From: Glandiceps talaboti
Taxonomy: Eukaryota > Hemichordata > Enteropneusta > Spengelidae
Direction of reading: 5' to 3'
Length of the DNA: 64,000 nt
Assembly: GCF_964340395.1 (NCBI RefSeq)
Contig: NC_135549.1
Coordinates: 6,749,001-6,813,000, forward strand
Each line of letters opens with the position of its first letter. Position 1 is the first letter of the stretch. Below, one piece after another: positions 27,350 to 39,187 of the stretch. The position numbers and the translations under genes are program-made. Under the pieces are notes generated by a model. It made no database searches, was not told the origin of the DNA, and worked only from the letters and a program-made list of their open reading frames with translations.

Positions 27350-29090
27350 AACTGAAATGACTTCGTGGTATGTGAACATCAACGTTTTACCAAAAGAGCT
27401 TGGTGATATATGCGAATATTAACTTTACCAAACTAACTTGGTGTTATGTGAACATTAATGGTTTACCAAAATGGCTTGGTGGCATGTGAATATTAATGGT
27501 TTACCAAACTAACTCGTTGATATTTGAACATTAATGGTTGACAAAACTAACTTGTGTTATGGGAACAGTAATGTTTTACCAAAATGACATGGTGGTATGT
27601 GAACATTAATGTTTTACCAAACTAACTTGGTGATATGGGAACATTAGCGTCTGACTGAAATAACCTGGTGGTATGTGAACATTAATGTTTTACCAAAATG
27701 ACTTGGTGGTATGTGAATATTAATGTTTTAAAAAACTACCTTGGTGTTATGTGTACAATGTTTTACCAAACTAACTTGGTGGTATGTAAATATTAATGTT
27801 TTACCAAACTAACTTGGTGGTATGTGAACATTAATGGTTTACCAAACTAACTTGGTGGTATGTAAATATTAATATTTTACCAAACTAACTTGGTGGTATG
27901 TGAACATTAATGGTTTAAAAAACTACCTTGGTGTTATGTGTACAATGTTTTACCAAACTAACTTGGTGGTATGTAAATATTAATGTTTTACCAAACTAAC
28001 CTGGTGGTATGTGAACATTAATGTTTTACCAAACTAACTTGGTGGTATGTGAACATTAATGGTTTACCAAACTAACTTGGTGGTATGTAAATATTAATGT
28101 TTTACCAAACTAACTTGGTGGTATGTGAACATTAATGTTTTACCAAACTAACTTGGTGGTATGTGAATATTAATGTTTTACCAAACTAACCTGGTGGTAT
28201 GTGAATATTAATGTTTTACCAAACTAACCTGGTGGTATGTGAACATTAATGTTTTACCAAACTAACTTGGTGGTATGTGAACATTAATGTTTTACCAAAC
28301 TAACTTGGTGATATGTGAATATTAATGTTTTACCAAACTAACTTAGTGTTATGTGAACATTAATGTTTTACCAAAACTAACTTGGTGGTATGTGAACATT
28401 AATGTTTTACCAAACTAACTTGGTGATATGTGAATATTAATACTTAGTGGTATGTGAATATTAATGTTTTACCAAACTAACTTGGTGGTATGTGAACATT
28501 AATGTTTTACCAAACTAACTTGGTGGTATGTGAACATTAATGTTTTACCAAAATAACTTGGGGGTATGTGAACATTAATATTTTACCAAACTAACTTGGT
28601 GATATGGGAACATTTATGTTTTACCAAACTAACTTGGTGGTATGTGAACATTAATGTTTTACCAAACTAACTTGGTGATATGGGAACATTTATGTTTTAC
28701 CAAACTAACTTGGTGGTATGTGAACATTAATGTTTTACCAAAATAACTTGGGGGTATGTGACATTAATGGTTTACCAAAATGACTTGGTGGTATGTGAAC
28801 ATTAGCGTCTGACTGAAATAACCTGGTGGTATGTGAACATTAATAATTTACCAAAATGACTTGGTGGTATGTGAACATTAATATTTTACCAAACTAACTT
28901 GGTGATATGGGAACATTTATTTAATGGTTTACCAAACTAACTCGGTGATATGTGAACATTAGCGTGAAAATTAGTGTCTGACTGAAATCACTTGGTGGTA
29001 TGTGAACATTTGTTTTACCCGACTGATTTAGTGATATGCGTACATTTATGTTTTACCAAAATGAATTGGTGGTATGTTAACATTGAGGTT
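27350..29090. repeat. 38-bp minisatellite array (about 45 copies)
   Basis: The unit reads GGTATGTGAACATTAATG then TTTTACCAAACTAACTTGGT. Spacing is 38 bp (for example 28044 to 28082). Copies vary, most in GTGAACATT/GTAAATATT and AACTTGG/GACTTGG, and a few are partly deleted (near 27760, 28440 and 28920). Higher-order blocks recur, such as the segment with AGCGTCTGACTGAAATAACC near 27650 and 28800. No coding signal. Confidence 0.95.
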
Positions 29091-29391
29091 GACTGATTGA
29101 TGACATGTAAGGCTACAGCCATAATAAGCAGCAGTGGGGAATGCTGGGTGATTATTTTGGGGATAGGTAACGACATGACTTGTTGGTATGTAAACAGTAA
29201 GGTTCAGCAGATTAACTTGTTGGTATTTCAACGTTGAAGTTTGACTGATATGACTTAGCAGTAAGTTAAAGGGACAAAGACCAGATCTTAACATATTTCT
29301 GTGTTGATTTTGTTTGGGTAGTACCTGAACATCAAGGCTGCCGACATGACTTCGTGGTATTGTAGCGTTAAGATTTGACCAACGTGTGATT
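29091..29391. repeat. degenerate zone between the two minisatellites
   Basis: Scattered cores (GACTTGTTGGTATGTAAACAG, TAACTTGTTGGTATTTCAACG, GACTTCGTGGTATTG) show that decayed copies of the same unit link the 38-bp and 36-bp arrays, so the whole 27.35-30.05 kb block has one origin. Confidence 0.7.
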
Positions 29392-30045
29392 TGAACTTGG
29401 TGGTGTTTGAATATCAAGGTTACCCGGTATGACTTGGTGGTATGTGAACACCCAGCTTACCGATGTGCCTTGGTGGCATGTTAACATTGAGGTTACCGTT
29501 GTGACTTGGTGGCATGTTAACATTGAGGTTACCGGTGTGACTTGGTGACATGTTAACATTGAGGTTACCGATGTGACTTGGTGGCATGTTAACATTGAGG
29601 TTACCGATGTGACTTGGTGGTATGTTAACATTGATGTTACCGGTGTGACTTAATTGGTGGCATGTTAACATTGAGGTTACCGATGTGACTTGGTGGCATG
29701 TTAACATTGAGGTTACCGATGAGACTTGGTGGTATGTTAACATTGAGGTTACCGGTGTGACTTGGTGGCATGTTAACATTGAGGTTGCCGATGTGACTTG
29801 GTGGCATGTTAACATTGAGGTTACCGATGTGACTTGGTGGTATGTTAACATTGAGGTTACCGATGTGACTTGGTGGTATGTTAACATTGAGGTTACCGAT
29901 GTGACTTGGTGGTATGTTAACATTGAGGTTACCGATGTGACTTGGTGGCATGTTAACATTGAGGTTACCGATGTGCCTTTGTGGCATGTTGACATTGAGG
30001 TTACCGATGTGACTTGGTGGTATGTTACGAATAACATTGAGGTTT
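29392..30045. repeat. 36-bp minisatellite array (about 18 copies)
   Basis: The unit reads GGTTACCGATGTGACTTGG then TGGCATGTTAACATTGA. It is related to the neighbouring 38-bp array through the shared TTGGTGGTATGT-AACATT core. Because 36 is a multiple of three, frames stay open on both strands (repeats such as SHIGNLNVNMPP, VTSVTSMLTCHQ or VTDVTWWHVNIE). Each copy holds a HincII-type GTTAAC. One indel near 29650 breaks the phase. Confidence 0.95.
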
Positions 30046-30230
30046 GACTAATGGGCTGGCTCTTACTTTCAATTACGATAAACATATTATGTGGTATGTT
30101 TTATACAGGCTTGGCAGTACGCTTACAAACCTAATATGAAGACTTTGAATTCTGATTAGTTTTAAAGGCAGAAGATGACGTCATATTAACAACATAAAGG
30201 TGTAATATGGCATCAACATGTGGTCATCGG

Positions 30231-30288
30231 ACAACAAACAAACAAACAAACAAACAAACAAACAAACAAACAAACAAACAAACAAACA
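30231..30288. repeat. (CAAA)n microsatellite
   Basis: About 14 CAAA units, immediately right of the 36-bp minisatellite. Confidence 0.97.
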
Positions 30289-33200
30289 TGTCAATCATGT
30301 CGCTATGTCAGTTATCAATATCTTTGTATTGTTTGATAGCTAACATTTAAAATTGTGCAACTTTCATCCAAACATATCTTAGCTAATCTAAAATCTTCCT
30401 TGGTATCGAAAACGGGAAAAGCTATGAAAAACTGAAAACACTGTAAGTTGGTCTCTGATAATATTTATGAAATATGTGGTTTATCAAGATATTGAACGCC
30501 AAATGTTTATACGCTAAAGAGATACCACAAAAGGCCCAGGACAGTTATCAATATCAAAATCAAAATTTTCACTGAGTAACCACAATGTGGTCCCTTAGAG
30601 AGGATTTTTCGTTTCATTGGGATCCGAGTTGACGTTCCAGCGGCCTGCAATCAATGGGTTGTTATCGTGAAGTATCGATAATTACATTACATTAGTTTAC
30701 TATAGCTCGTGTTTAGCCTTAATCCCACACCCTTTACGAGATTACTAGTATAATGACTCCTAATACATCAGTCAAAAAATAACACAAACACATTTGCTAC
30801 AACAAAAAGTCAAGCCATACCGTGTGCTTCAAAACTTCACCTCAAAGTTCTCACGGTCAGGCAAAGTTTCGTCAACAGTCGAACATTTGATGATTTTGCC
30901 AGTGTTTCTCACAGCCAATTTATTTTCATGTTAATTTCACGACAAAGAGAAATTTACAATTGTTAGCCACTCAAGAACTACTCTCGAACTTTGCCAGCAT
31001 TGGTACATGATTTATCGCCATCTTTCTACAGCAACAGGCAGAGAGCGTTTGCAGGGACCCATGTCAACTTAAAGACCTTTTACATCAACTGTGGGAATGG
31101 TATCGTCTGTCTATTAGACAGTAATTAATGTATCATATTAAGATACTCAAATGGATATATTAATCTCGACGCTGTGTGTTCCACTCCTATTAGTTGCATT
31201 GCTGTTTAAAACACCCCCGTGCCGATCTTTCCCACCGATAGCTTTTTGGACAGAAAGCAGATTTCGAATTTCTTTTCCTAGAGGCATAATTTTCAAATAT
31301 AATTGTCAATGTGCTGTCGAGATATGTGACAATTGTGTTTTTAAAATGCAATTTGGTATTTCTAAACAAATACTATCAAATAATTTCCGGGAATATATTT
31401 TACTGAAGGGCCTAATGTTATTGTTACCCGACCTGGTTCTCACATCTATTACCATCAGTCCAAATATTTAAGTAAATAGACTCATTCAAAGTTAATTTAG
31501 AGTCAGGCCCTGGGAGTTGCCCACAGGATGACCCTTTCGTCTTTCTGCATTCACTTGGAACCCTTTGCTATTTACTAAACTGAAATTTATTACGACAGCC
31601 GGCGTCGTTTTTTGACGAATCAACAAACGCCATGCGATAATTTTCTCTGTCAAGAATTTAAACTTAACTTGAATTTAGAAAAACGTTCGCTTAACAACAA
31701 ATTCTAAGATGTAAACTTATTGTTTGACTCCGATTTACGAACGAATTAACCCCCCCCCCCAAAAAAAAAAAAAAAAAAATATTTGAAGCCGTTCAGACAA
31801 GACCACGACCAAAAAGATCACACTAGCATAGTACGAATCATCTCCCAGATCATAAAGTTGATATTGATAAAGAAGACAAAAACAGGTCACTTGAATTTTC
31901 CGTTATTTTTAACAGAGTTAATTTGATAGATCGACTGAGAATCGTTAATACTTGTCAGAATTTAGATATGTTTTTTTCTCTGACCGAACAAATATCAGAA
32001 CTTTTGTTGTTAGACTTGACAAGGTAAAAATGTGGCACATTTGCATTTTGTTGACATATAAAAAGCTAAAAATTAAGTCTAGAGGCTAAGTCAGTCCTAG
32101 AGGCGAAATTCAAAGGCTATTAAAACCGCTGAGAATTTCACCTGCCACGTTACTTAATAAACGATTGGCAGTCATTTTGTAAAGTAACAGAAGTTATTTC
32201 TCTTGTATTTTGACAGTCAATGTAATTGATGATCGCCAAACTATGTGTACAGCAGTCAGCTGTTCTTTGCTCTTTTCCTGTGGGGTTTTCAAGGAGTGCC
32301 TAAAGCTTTCAGAGTTGACGAATGGCATCTCTCTATCCTCATCTCCCTAATAACTGTAATTTTGACACAACGAACATCACATTTCGGGGAGAAAGATAAG
32401 AAAAGATCTTTAACTTGACAAATTAAAAATTACTTTTGACATGAATGCCAATTATATTATAATTTAAGTAAGCTATTTTTTACTTTTTGCCATTTCGATT
32501 AATTTTCTCTTTCCCCTCTCTCTCTTTTCGTTCCCTGTATTTTCATTTATTTCTCTACCCACACAAACTCTTTGCACATCGTACAACATTCCACCATTAT
32601 GAACTCACTGTGGAATGTTAGTACTATGTTCTCCAAGATTTACAGTCATTGCTCGATAGTAGCTATCCTTTCATGCACTGTTTCGATTTTACAAATTGAT
32701 ACACATATCGGTTCAATTAGAATTGTTGCCATCGGCTTTTTATTCCACGGAAAAAAGACTGGCGAGAACAATTGAAAAAAGATACAAGCATACGAGTAAA
32801 CTATCCTGTAAATGTTTTCAGAGAAAAAACATGTCTATGTTGCATTTTCAGTGCAAAAATATATTATTTTGAACCATGAATTTGTCAAATGCATGAGATA
32901 TCAGAAAAAATTTCTCGTGTTTCTCGTTGTAGCGATGTCTGTATGGCATCTCTAACTGTTGCCTAACTGACCATGTTGTATGTATACCATTGTTACGGTT
33001 TTTGCTATGTTCACAACTTCTTTATCGTGCATGGTGAATCCTACTAAGGACTGTACATTGTCACTGTTGTTTTGCATGTAAAAGTTGTGGGTTGAAGAGA
33101 GAAAGGGCGCAGTCAGTTTTTTTTTTTAAATTATCAAAAATTGTCGTAATCAGTACATGCAGCATTATGATCTAGGTCTAGCCTCAGACCACTATTTTCT

Positions 33201-36200
33201 ATAGGTCTAACTTGCCCGCAAGAATGTCAAGTAAGAACTTTTTCGTCGAAATTGATGACACTTCTTGCAGGAATGGCATCGAAATAGGTCACTAAATACA
33301 CTCGAATATCACCTTGGAAACACAGCCAGCAATACTTGTAGCTATATCCAAACAAAACAAAACAAGACTGTAACATTACCTATATCACTCTCCAGATATA
33401 ATAATTTGAAAACAAAGTCTTGAAATTTGGTAACTTTTCCGGCAAGTACACACCTCATTTTAGACTGGTAATTGAGAAATTGTCTTCCCTTTTATCAATA
33501 TCAATTTTTCGTTCACAAAATTGTTCATAAACTGAGTTACCACATAAACTTTTATCCCCGGCATTCAAGTTGATCAAATCTAATGTTTTAGTTCAGAGCT
33601 GTTGTGTTTTCGTTGAATGTACACGTATGAGTGGTTATTTCCATGGCATACATTGTATTACCTTGACCTTTCCCAAACACACGATTAAACAATGGGATCT
33701 ATTCACAGACATGGGGAATGTCTTTCTGACAGTATTCAAAACAAAGCACGAAGTAACTTATTTCTGATATTATAAATATAATTATTTAGATATGGGAAAT
33801 CATCATTGAAAATTACAGTCATCAAAAAGAACTCAGCTATAAAAACAATGGTGTGAGGGCTGTGGTTTTTCATTTTTCGTTTCTGCCAAAATTTCAACAT
33901 AATGATAATCCTTTCACATGACATGTTTCAACATCATGGCTCGTTTCAAGCAGAATTTCGTCTATATTTCGTTAATACATATTTCATTACATTATATTAA
34001 GTTCCAGTCTGTGTTTTATTTCATTAGACTATTTAGTGTGCAATCAATGATAATATCACATTGACAATACACACCATTTGAGCAGTACATCGAATCAAGT
34101 AAGTGTTCATATGTGTACATAAAAAGCCACATCGAAATATTTTGATTGTTTACTCTATTGCTTGTTTATGGGTATTAAATGGACGTTATATTGAACCATT
34201 TAGCATCACCCGTCGAGTCATTTTGACAACTCGATAAATAGCAAAGATAATGGCATGCTTGAGAGTACCATGCTATATCAGCTGTAAGGCTAGCATTATG
34301 TTGTGCATGGGAGCTATCGGTGGAGGAAACAAACTTATCGAACTTGAAATTCGCCTCCGAAACTGTCACGGTTTTCTTTTTGTATAGTGTAAAATGGATT
34401 ATTTTCTTTATGGATAGAAACCTTGACAGATAAACATTTGAACAAATTCGAATTTTCGATGAATTATCCGTATATATGTTACAATGTTTGAGTTTACGAA
34501 ATCAGACCAAATGGTCATTAGTTGTGATGTTTGGTGTAGTATACATGAGTCACTTCGTCGATACCAATCAGGACTGTTGTTATGGTGACTTAGTAATAAG
34601 TGACGAGTTAGAAGTGCTGCTGACACATACTTCTTTCTCATCAAGTTGGGGAGTCTAATCGATACGTTAAGTGGCATATCTATCATAGCCATTTTTCTGT
34701 CATTTTGGGCAGCATTTGAAAGTGGTAGACAATTCAATCATTTCAGTCAGGCATGTCAGACCGACCCTTAATAACACCGTGGGAAACTGGTTAAACCTAT
34801 GTCAAACACGACCGTCCGTCCATAAATGGACAAGGAAAATCCTCAGATTTCGTTTGACTCGTCAATGCATTAAAATTGTGAGTAATGTTAATGTAGGTCT
34901 TAATTTCCATCCAAGCCCTAGTTTTTTACTTATAAACAAAAGATGGCCGTCATCTCACAAATCAACAAAAGAATGAGTTCAGGTGATCTTTCGAAACTAC
35001 TCAGACACAAGAAACGAGAGACCATGATGGCAGTCACACTAACAATGTCAATTCAAATATTAATTGTTCAAAATTTGACACATTAAAAAAAAGACAGTCA
35101 CTTCAAATCTTAGAGAGTGTCTCCTCTTCATCCAATGTAATACGATGACAATGAGAGAAACCTAGGAGATGTTTACAGAGCTGACCATAAAGATGTCTTT
35201 GTGATGACAAACCGCTGAAGGGCCTAGTACATAAATGTGTCAATGTTGATGGATTCCTGTTCTAAACAACACGCTGAAGTGAATGCGCCAACGTATTGTA
35301 TAAACCTGTGGTTACAACGTCTCCTTTGTTCTTTAGCAACGATCAATTGTCACTTCCTAGATGTCCAAATGTACATTTTTTAATCAATAGACGCTCGAAA
35401 CCCAACTTTCAGAGTTGAGTTTGGCCTTGTACCCACCTTCCCAAGTTTTATTTCAGTAGCAAGAGGAACCACTTGTAGATCGGTCATTTCTTTTTTCTAT
35501 CACACTACGTGTATAATGATATGAAGAAGTTCGTTAACGTATAAAACTGAACTTTTCTGTGTGTACACGAAGTCGTGACATTTCGTTTGAATGTACGACA
35601 TTGTTGTATGGAGTTGATCCCGTGAATAAACCTTCATTAAAGTACTCCAATTTGATATTCCATTGGAACTACAGAAACACACTTTAAATAAGAAAGGGTA
35701 AACTCTTGTGCAGATAGAGAATGGCCTAGTAATTGGTATTCTGATAAATTTGCTGAAACTACTTCAACAAGTATTACAACTATATATCCCAGTAGGGCTT
35801 CACAGCTCAAAACAAGTAATATCATGAGAGCAATATTAAATAAATTTGCAGATAAAGCATTTCATCGCAATTGGAATTTAGAAAAATTAAAGACTGTCAT
35901 AATAAACCTCGAACTGTAAAAACCAAGTGTTATCTCAATTGTCATTGTATTAAAATCGATATATGACATTTCATATCACGGTAACATTTATATCAATCTA
36001 TAAGACGGACAAAATAAACCGAACCAAATCTGACAGGCTAAAACAAAGACATGATGCAACCGATTTTCTCCTAACGGGGCGGCTTTGATGTTTCTGGAAA
36101 CTTCTCTCTTAAGACAACTATGTCATGTCCGAACTTTGCAATGCTGTGAACGGATTCAAGTTTTGTTTTTTCATTCTTGAACAGTTATGGATACCTCATC

Positions 36201-38370
36201 AGCTTAGCAAGTATGAAGAGTCACTGTGTTGCTATCTTTATAATTTTAGACGAATACACACTTGGAGTCAAATCCATGTCTAACTGATGGTAAATTTTTA
36301 ACTTTCTAAAAACTAAATGAGTAAAAATAACTATATATGGAACTAGGAGCGATACTAGAACTTTTAACGAGGTCCAAAGATAATAGATGTTCAGTGTAGA
36401 AACGTCATCAAAAACACACAGAAAGACTATAACACTAGAAAGAAAGCAGAAACATCAACTTGTCAGAAAATATGAATTATCCTGGCTATGATGTATCCAG
36501 GGATTCAACAATAGAAAGATAATAGGCAAATCAACACAATAGAGCATCGTATAAATTATGTACAGGCACTTATATTGAATGAATGACAACTATTATGACT
36601 ACAAGTTTGTGGTAAAGTTCGTTAATTGTACCACACTATGTCATTCATTCCCTAGAAGGAAACCATCAGGAAGCATTACATCAGATACTTTTAATAACAG
36701 CAAAATTCTATAAAAACTATAAATGATATATCTACAACGATCGTCCTGAAAGACACGTCGTCATATGAAGCTAAACTTGTTGTTCATCGTGCAGCTGAAA
36801 ATATAGGCCTGTTCAATTGATACTGAAGATTACTATGGTCAGATCACACACACTAAACCTTTGTGTTATTATCTAGTCAAACTATTCAAGTACAATTTAC
36901 TGCTATTGGCTACTTACACACACAGTTTTAACATTTCATGAAATCTTGTGGCACAGTGGTCCGGCAAAAAGGTCTCATATATGACAGTGACTGCATATCA
37001 TCAGAGCCGATATAGATGAGTGTATGCATGAACTGTGTATTGTTCCTCCGTCATGACCATGTTAAATGTGGACCCTGGAACAGTCCTTTCTTGTCCAAAT
37101 AAATGCACTAATAGTAAGATGAACGAAAGAACTGCCTTTAGTTGTCCATCGTTGTTATTTATGATAATGGCCGTGTCACTGTGTAGCTAGCTGACAACAT
37201 ATTACAGTAACTGCATATTTGTCGTGAATCACTATTTCGGAAATCTAAAAGAATATAAACTTGACGATCTGGAAACCTTAAAACACGATTTAATACGCCT
37301 GTAGTTAACTATATATTCAGAATTACTAAAAAATCGGAGACTTAACTCCACGGTCCGTATCTTTTTGGGGTCAGCAAGTTCATTATTTATTTCTCTCACT
37401 AATAAATTGAGGAGGTCTTGTAGTAATGATCTCTTGTGAGGCAATGAGCCCTGACTGACTCCCATTGTCACATAGAAACCTATTCTAGTCATTATAGATT
37501 TCTTAATGCATACTAAAAAACTAGGAACAAAATGGTCATTTATACCTAAGCCATTTCTGCCCATCGTGTCTTGGTCCCGATAATTTCAACTTGTGAACTG
37601 GGATGAAGTCTAAGATTGCAATCTATGTTTGTGTACATAGACAATCAAACCATTGCAAACATGAGGAGACAACTTTATGATATGGATGAATGAGTTCATT
37701 TGCCAACCTCTTTCATACTAAGTACCCGCAGGATATGCAAACAACTCCACAACCCAGTCAAGAATGTGATGTGATCGGGGATGTGACAAGTCGTCACTTG
37801 AAAGTCAACAAAATTATCATTATATTTCTAACAAAAATGTAGTCAAATCATTCAAATGGCCATTGCCGAATTTTCTTCTCGAGATAATGTTCCCCGATAT
37901 TTGGTTAACGACTGTTGCATTACAATTGGTGCAAAGTAAATAGTTTGCTCCGACGACAGTGTTCACAGCCCACGACTTCCACGGTTCACAGAACACCCAT
38001 TGTACAAGTGTAACCATTCCATCAACAAGCCTGCGATGTTTTGACAACTCACACACACATACTTTGCTGTTTACATATGTGCATTTGCACATTGAAAGAA
38101 CTCATGAAATTGTATATACTGTACACTTAATCGAAAATAAAAGAATATGCTAAACTCATAGTTTGCGAGATGTGATTCGTCGCCTCTCCTAGATCCGGTC
38201 CTTTTTATTTCAAAAATAATTTTTCGTTTCTCTTCCCCATCATTTCTCCCGAATTTTGTTTAAGTTCGATAATGTTTTTCAAAAGTAACAATATTGATTA
38301 TTCATCTTTCCAACAAAGAAGAAGGTACTAGTACCCGGTGTAAAATTCAAGACTCGGCCACGGTACGAGA
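30289..38370. other. stretch without recognisable genes
   Basis: Only short open frames without motifs; homopolymer tract at 31750. The F-box promoter begins near its right end. Confidence 0.5.
31750..31779. repeat. C-run joined to A-run
   Basis: About 11 C followed by about 19 A. Other C-runs of 11-16 occur at about 15284, 21081 and 40353. Confidence 0.9.
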
Positions 38371-38373
38371 GCG

Positions 38374-38429
38374 CTTCCTGTTGGAGTATGGGTACCCATA
38401 ATGCACCAGAAAACAACAAATATGGCGGG
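38374..38429 (+). promoter_or_regulatory. ETS-like and YY1-like motifs at the F-box gene start
   Basis: CTTCCTG (38374-38380, ETS-like) and AATATGGCGG (overlapping the ATG, YY1-like) flank a 14-bp perfect palindrome TATGGGTACCCATA at 38387-38400. The arrangement resembles TATA-less housekeeping promoters where YY1 sits at the start codon. This is inferred from motifs only. Confidence 0.35.
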
Positions 38430-38640
38430 TGTTTTGAACGACGAGGCCGTACTCTTGCAAATCTTTAGCCATTTGGACCCATATACGTTATGTCAAGCCG
38501 AGCAAGTGTGCAGTCTATGGCAGGATCTAGCTAGTTGTAATACTGTGTGGAAACATCACACTGAAAGGCTGTGTAAAAACAGAAAAATGAAGGCTTACCT
38601 CGGAAGGGCTGTAGATTGGAAAACACGATATAAACAACTG
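38422..38640 (+). CDS. F-box gene exon 1 (F-box domain)
   Basis: Encodes MAGVLNDEAVLLQIFSHLD and the rest of the F-box, then RAVDWKTRYKQL. The donor is CTG|GTAAAC at 38641. Reading through the donor adds VNKAFHSSPTVHPT and a stop, so an unspliced product would be a bare F-box protein of about 87 residues from this ATG. Confidence 0.82.
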
Positions 38641-39123
38641 GTAAACAAGGCTTTTCATTCCTCTCCCACCGTGCACCCCACCTAATCTAGTTGCTAGACC
38701 TTCGAGTTTTCTTCTGATACGACAAGTGACCGATGATCTCTTTGCATCTGAAAGGTGTAATCGAGGCTAGGGCGTTTGGTCAATTGTCATATCAGAAGAA
38801 TGTCCGAAGGTCGACTACTCTATTGACTCCCTAGATGCAGTACTGTAGCGGTTTTGTTATTATCACTCACTACGTTTTGGTTTGCATAAGAGAATAAATA
38901 CAACGAAAAATGTTAGTTTTTTATTTTCCTGGACGAACGCCTTTGTTGGAAAGGCGTTCGTCCAGGAAAAAAAAAACTAACGTAAAAGACGCAATAACGA
39001 TGAAATAAAGGTAAATACAGGAAAACCAGCCTATCTAACATCAGATTTTAATCAGATTGGGATATTTCCATCGTCTAGACAGATATGCAGACCTGTTGTT
39101 TTTGTCCTGTTATATATATACAA

Positions 39124-39187
<64 letters not shown>

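Noticed and set aside
27350-29090. CRISPR array for the regular 38-bp spacing
   Set aside because: There are no unique spacers between repeats; the units abut. This is a eukaryotic minisatellite.
29420-30085. 221-codon repeat protein on the minus strand
   Set aside because: Follows from the 36-bp unit being a multiple of three; several frames are equally open, with no splice or promoter support.
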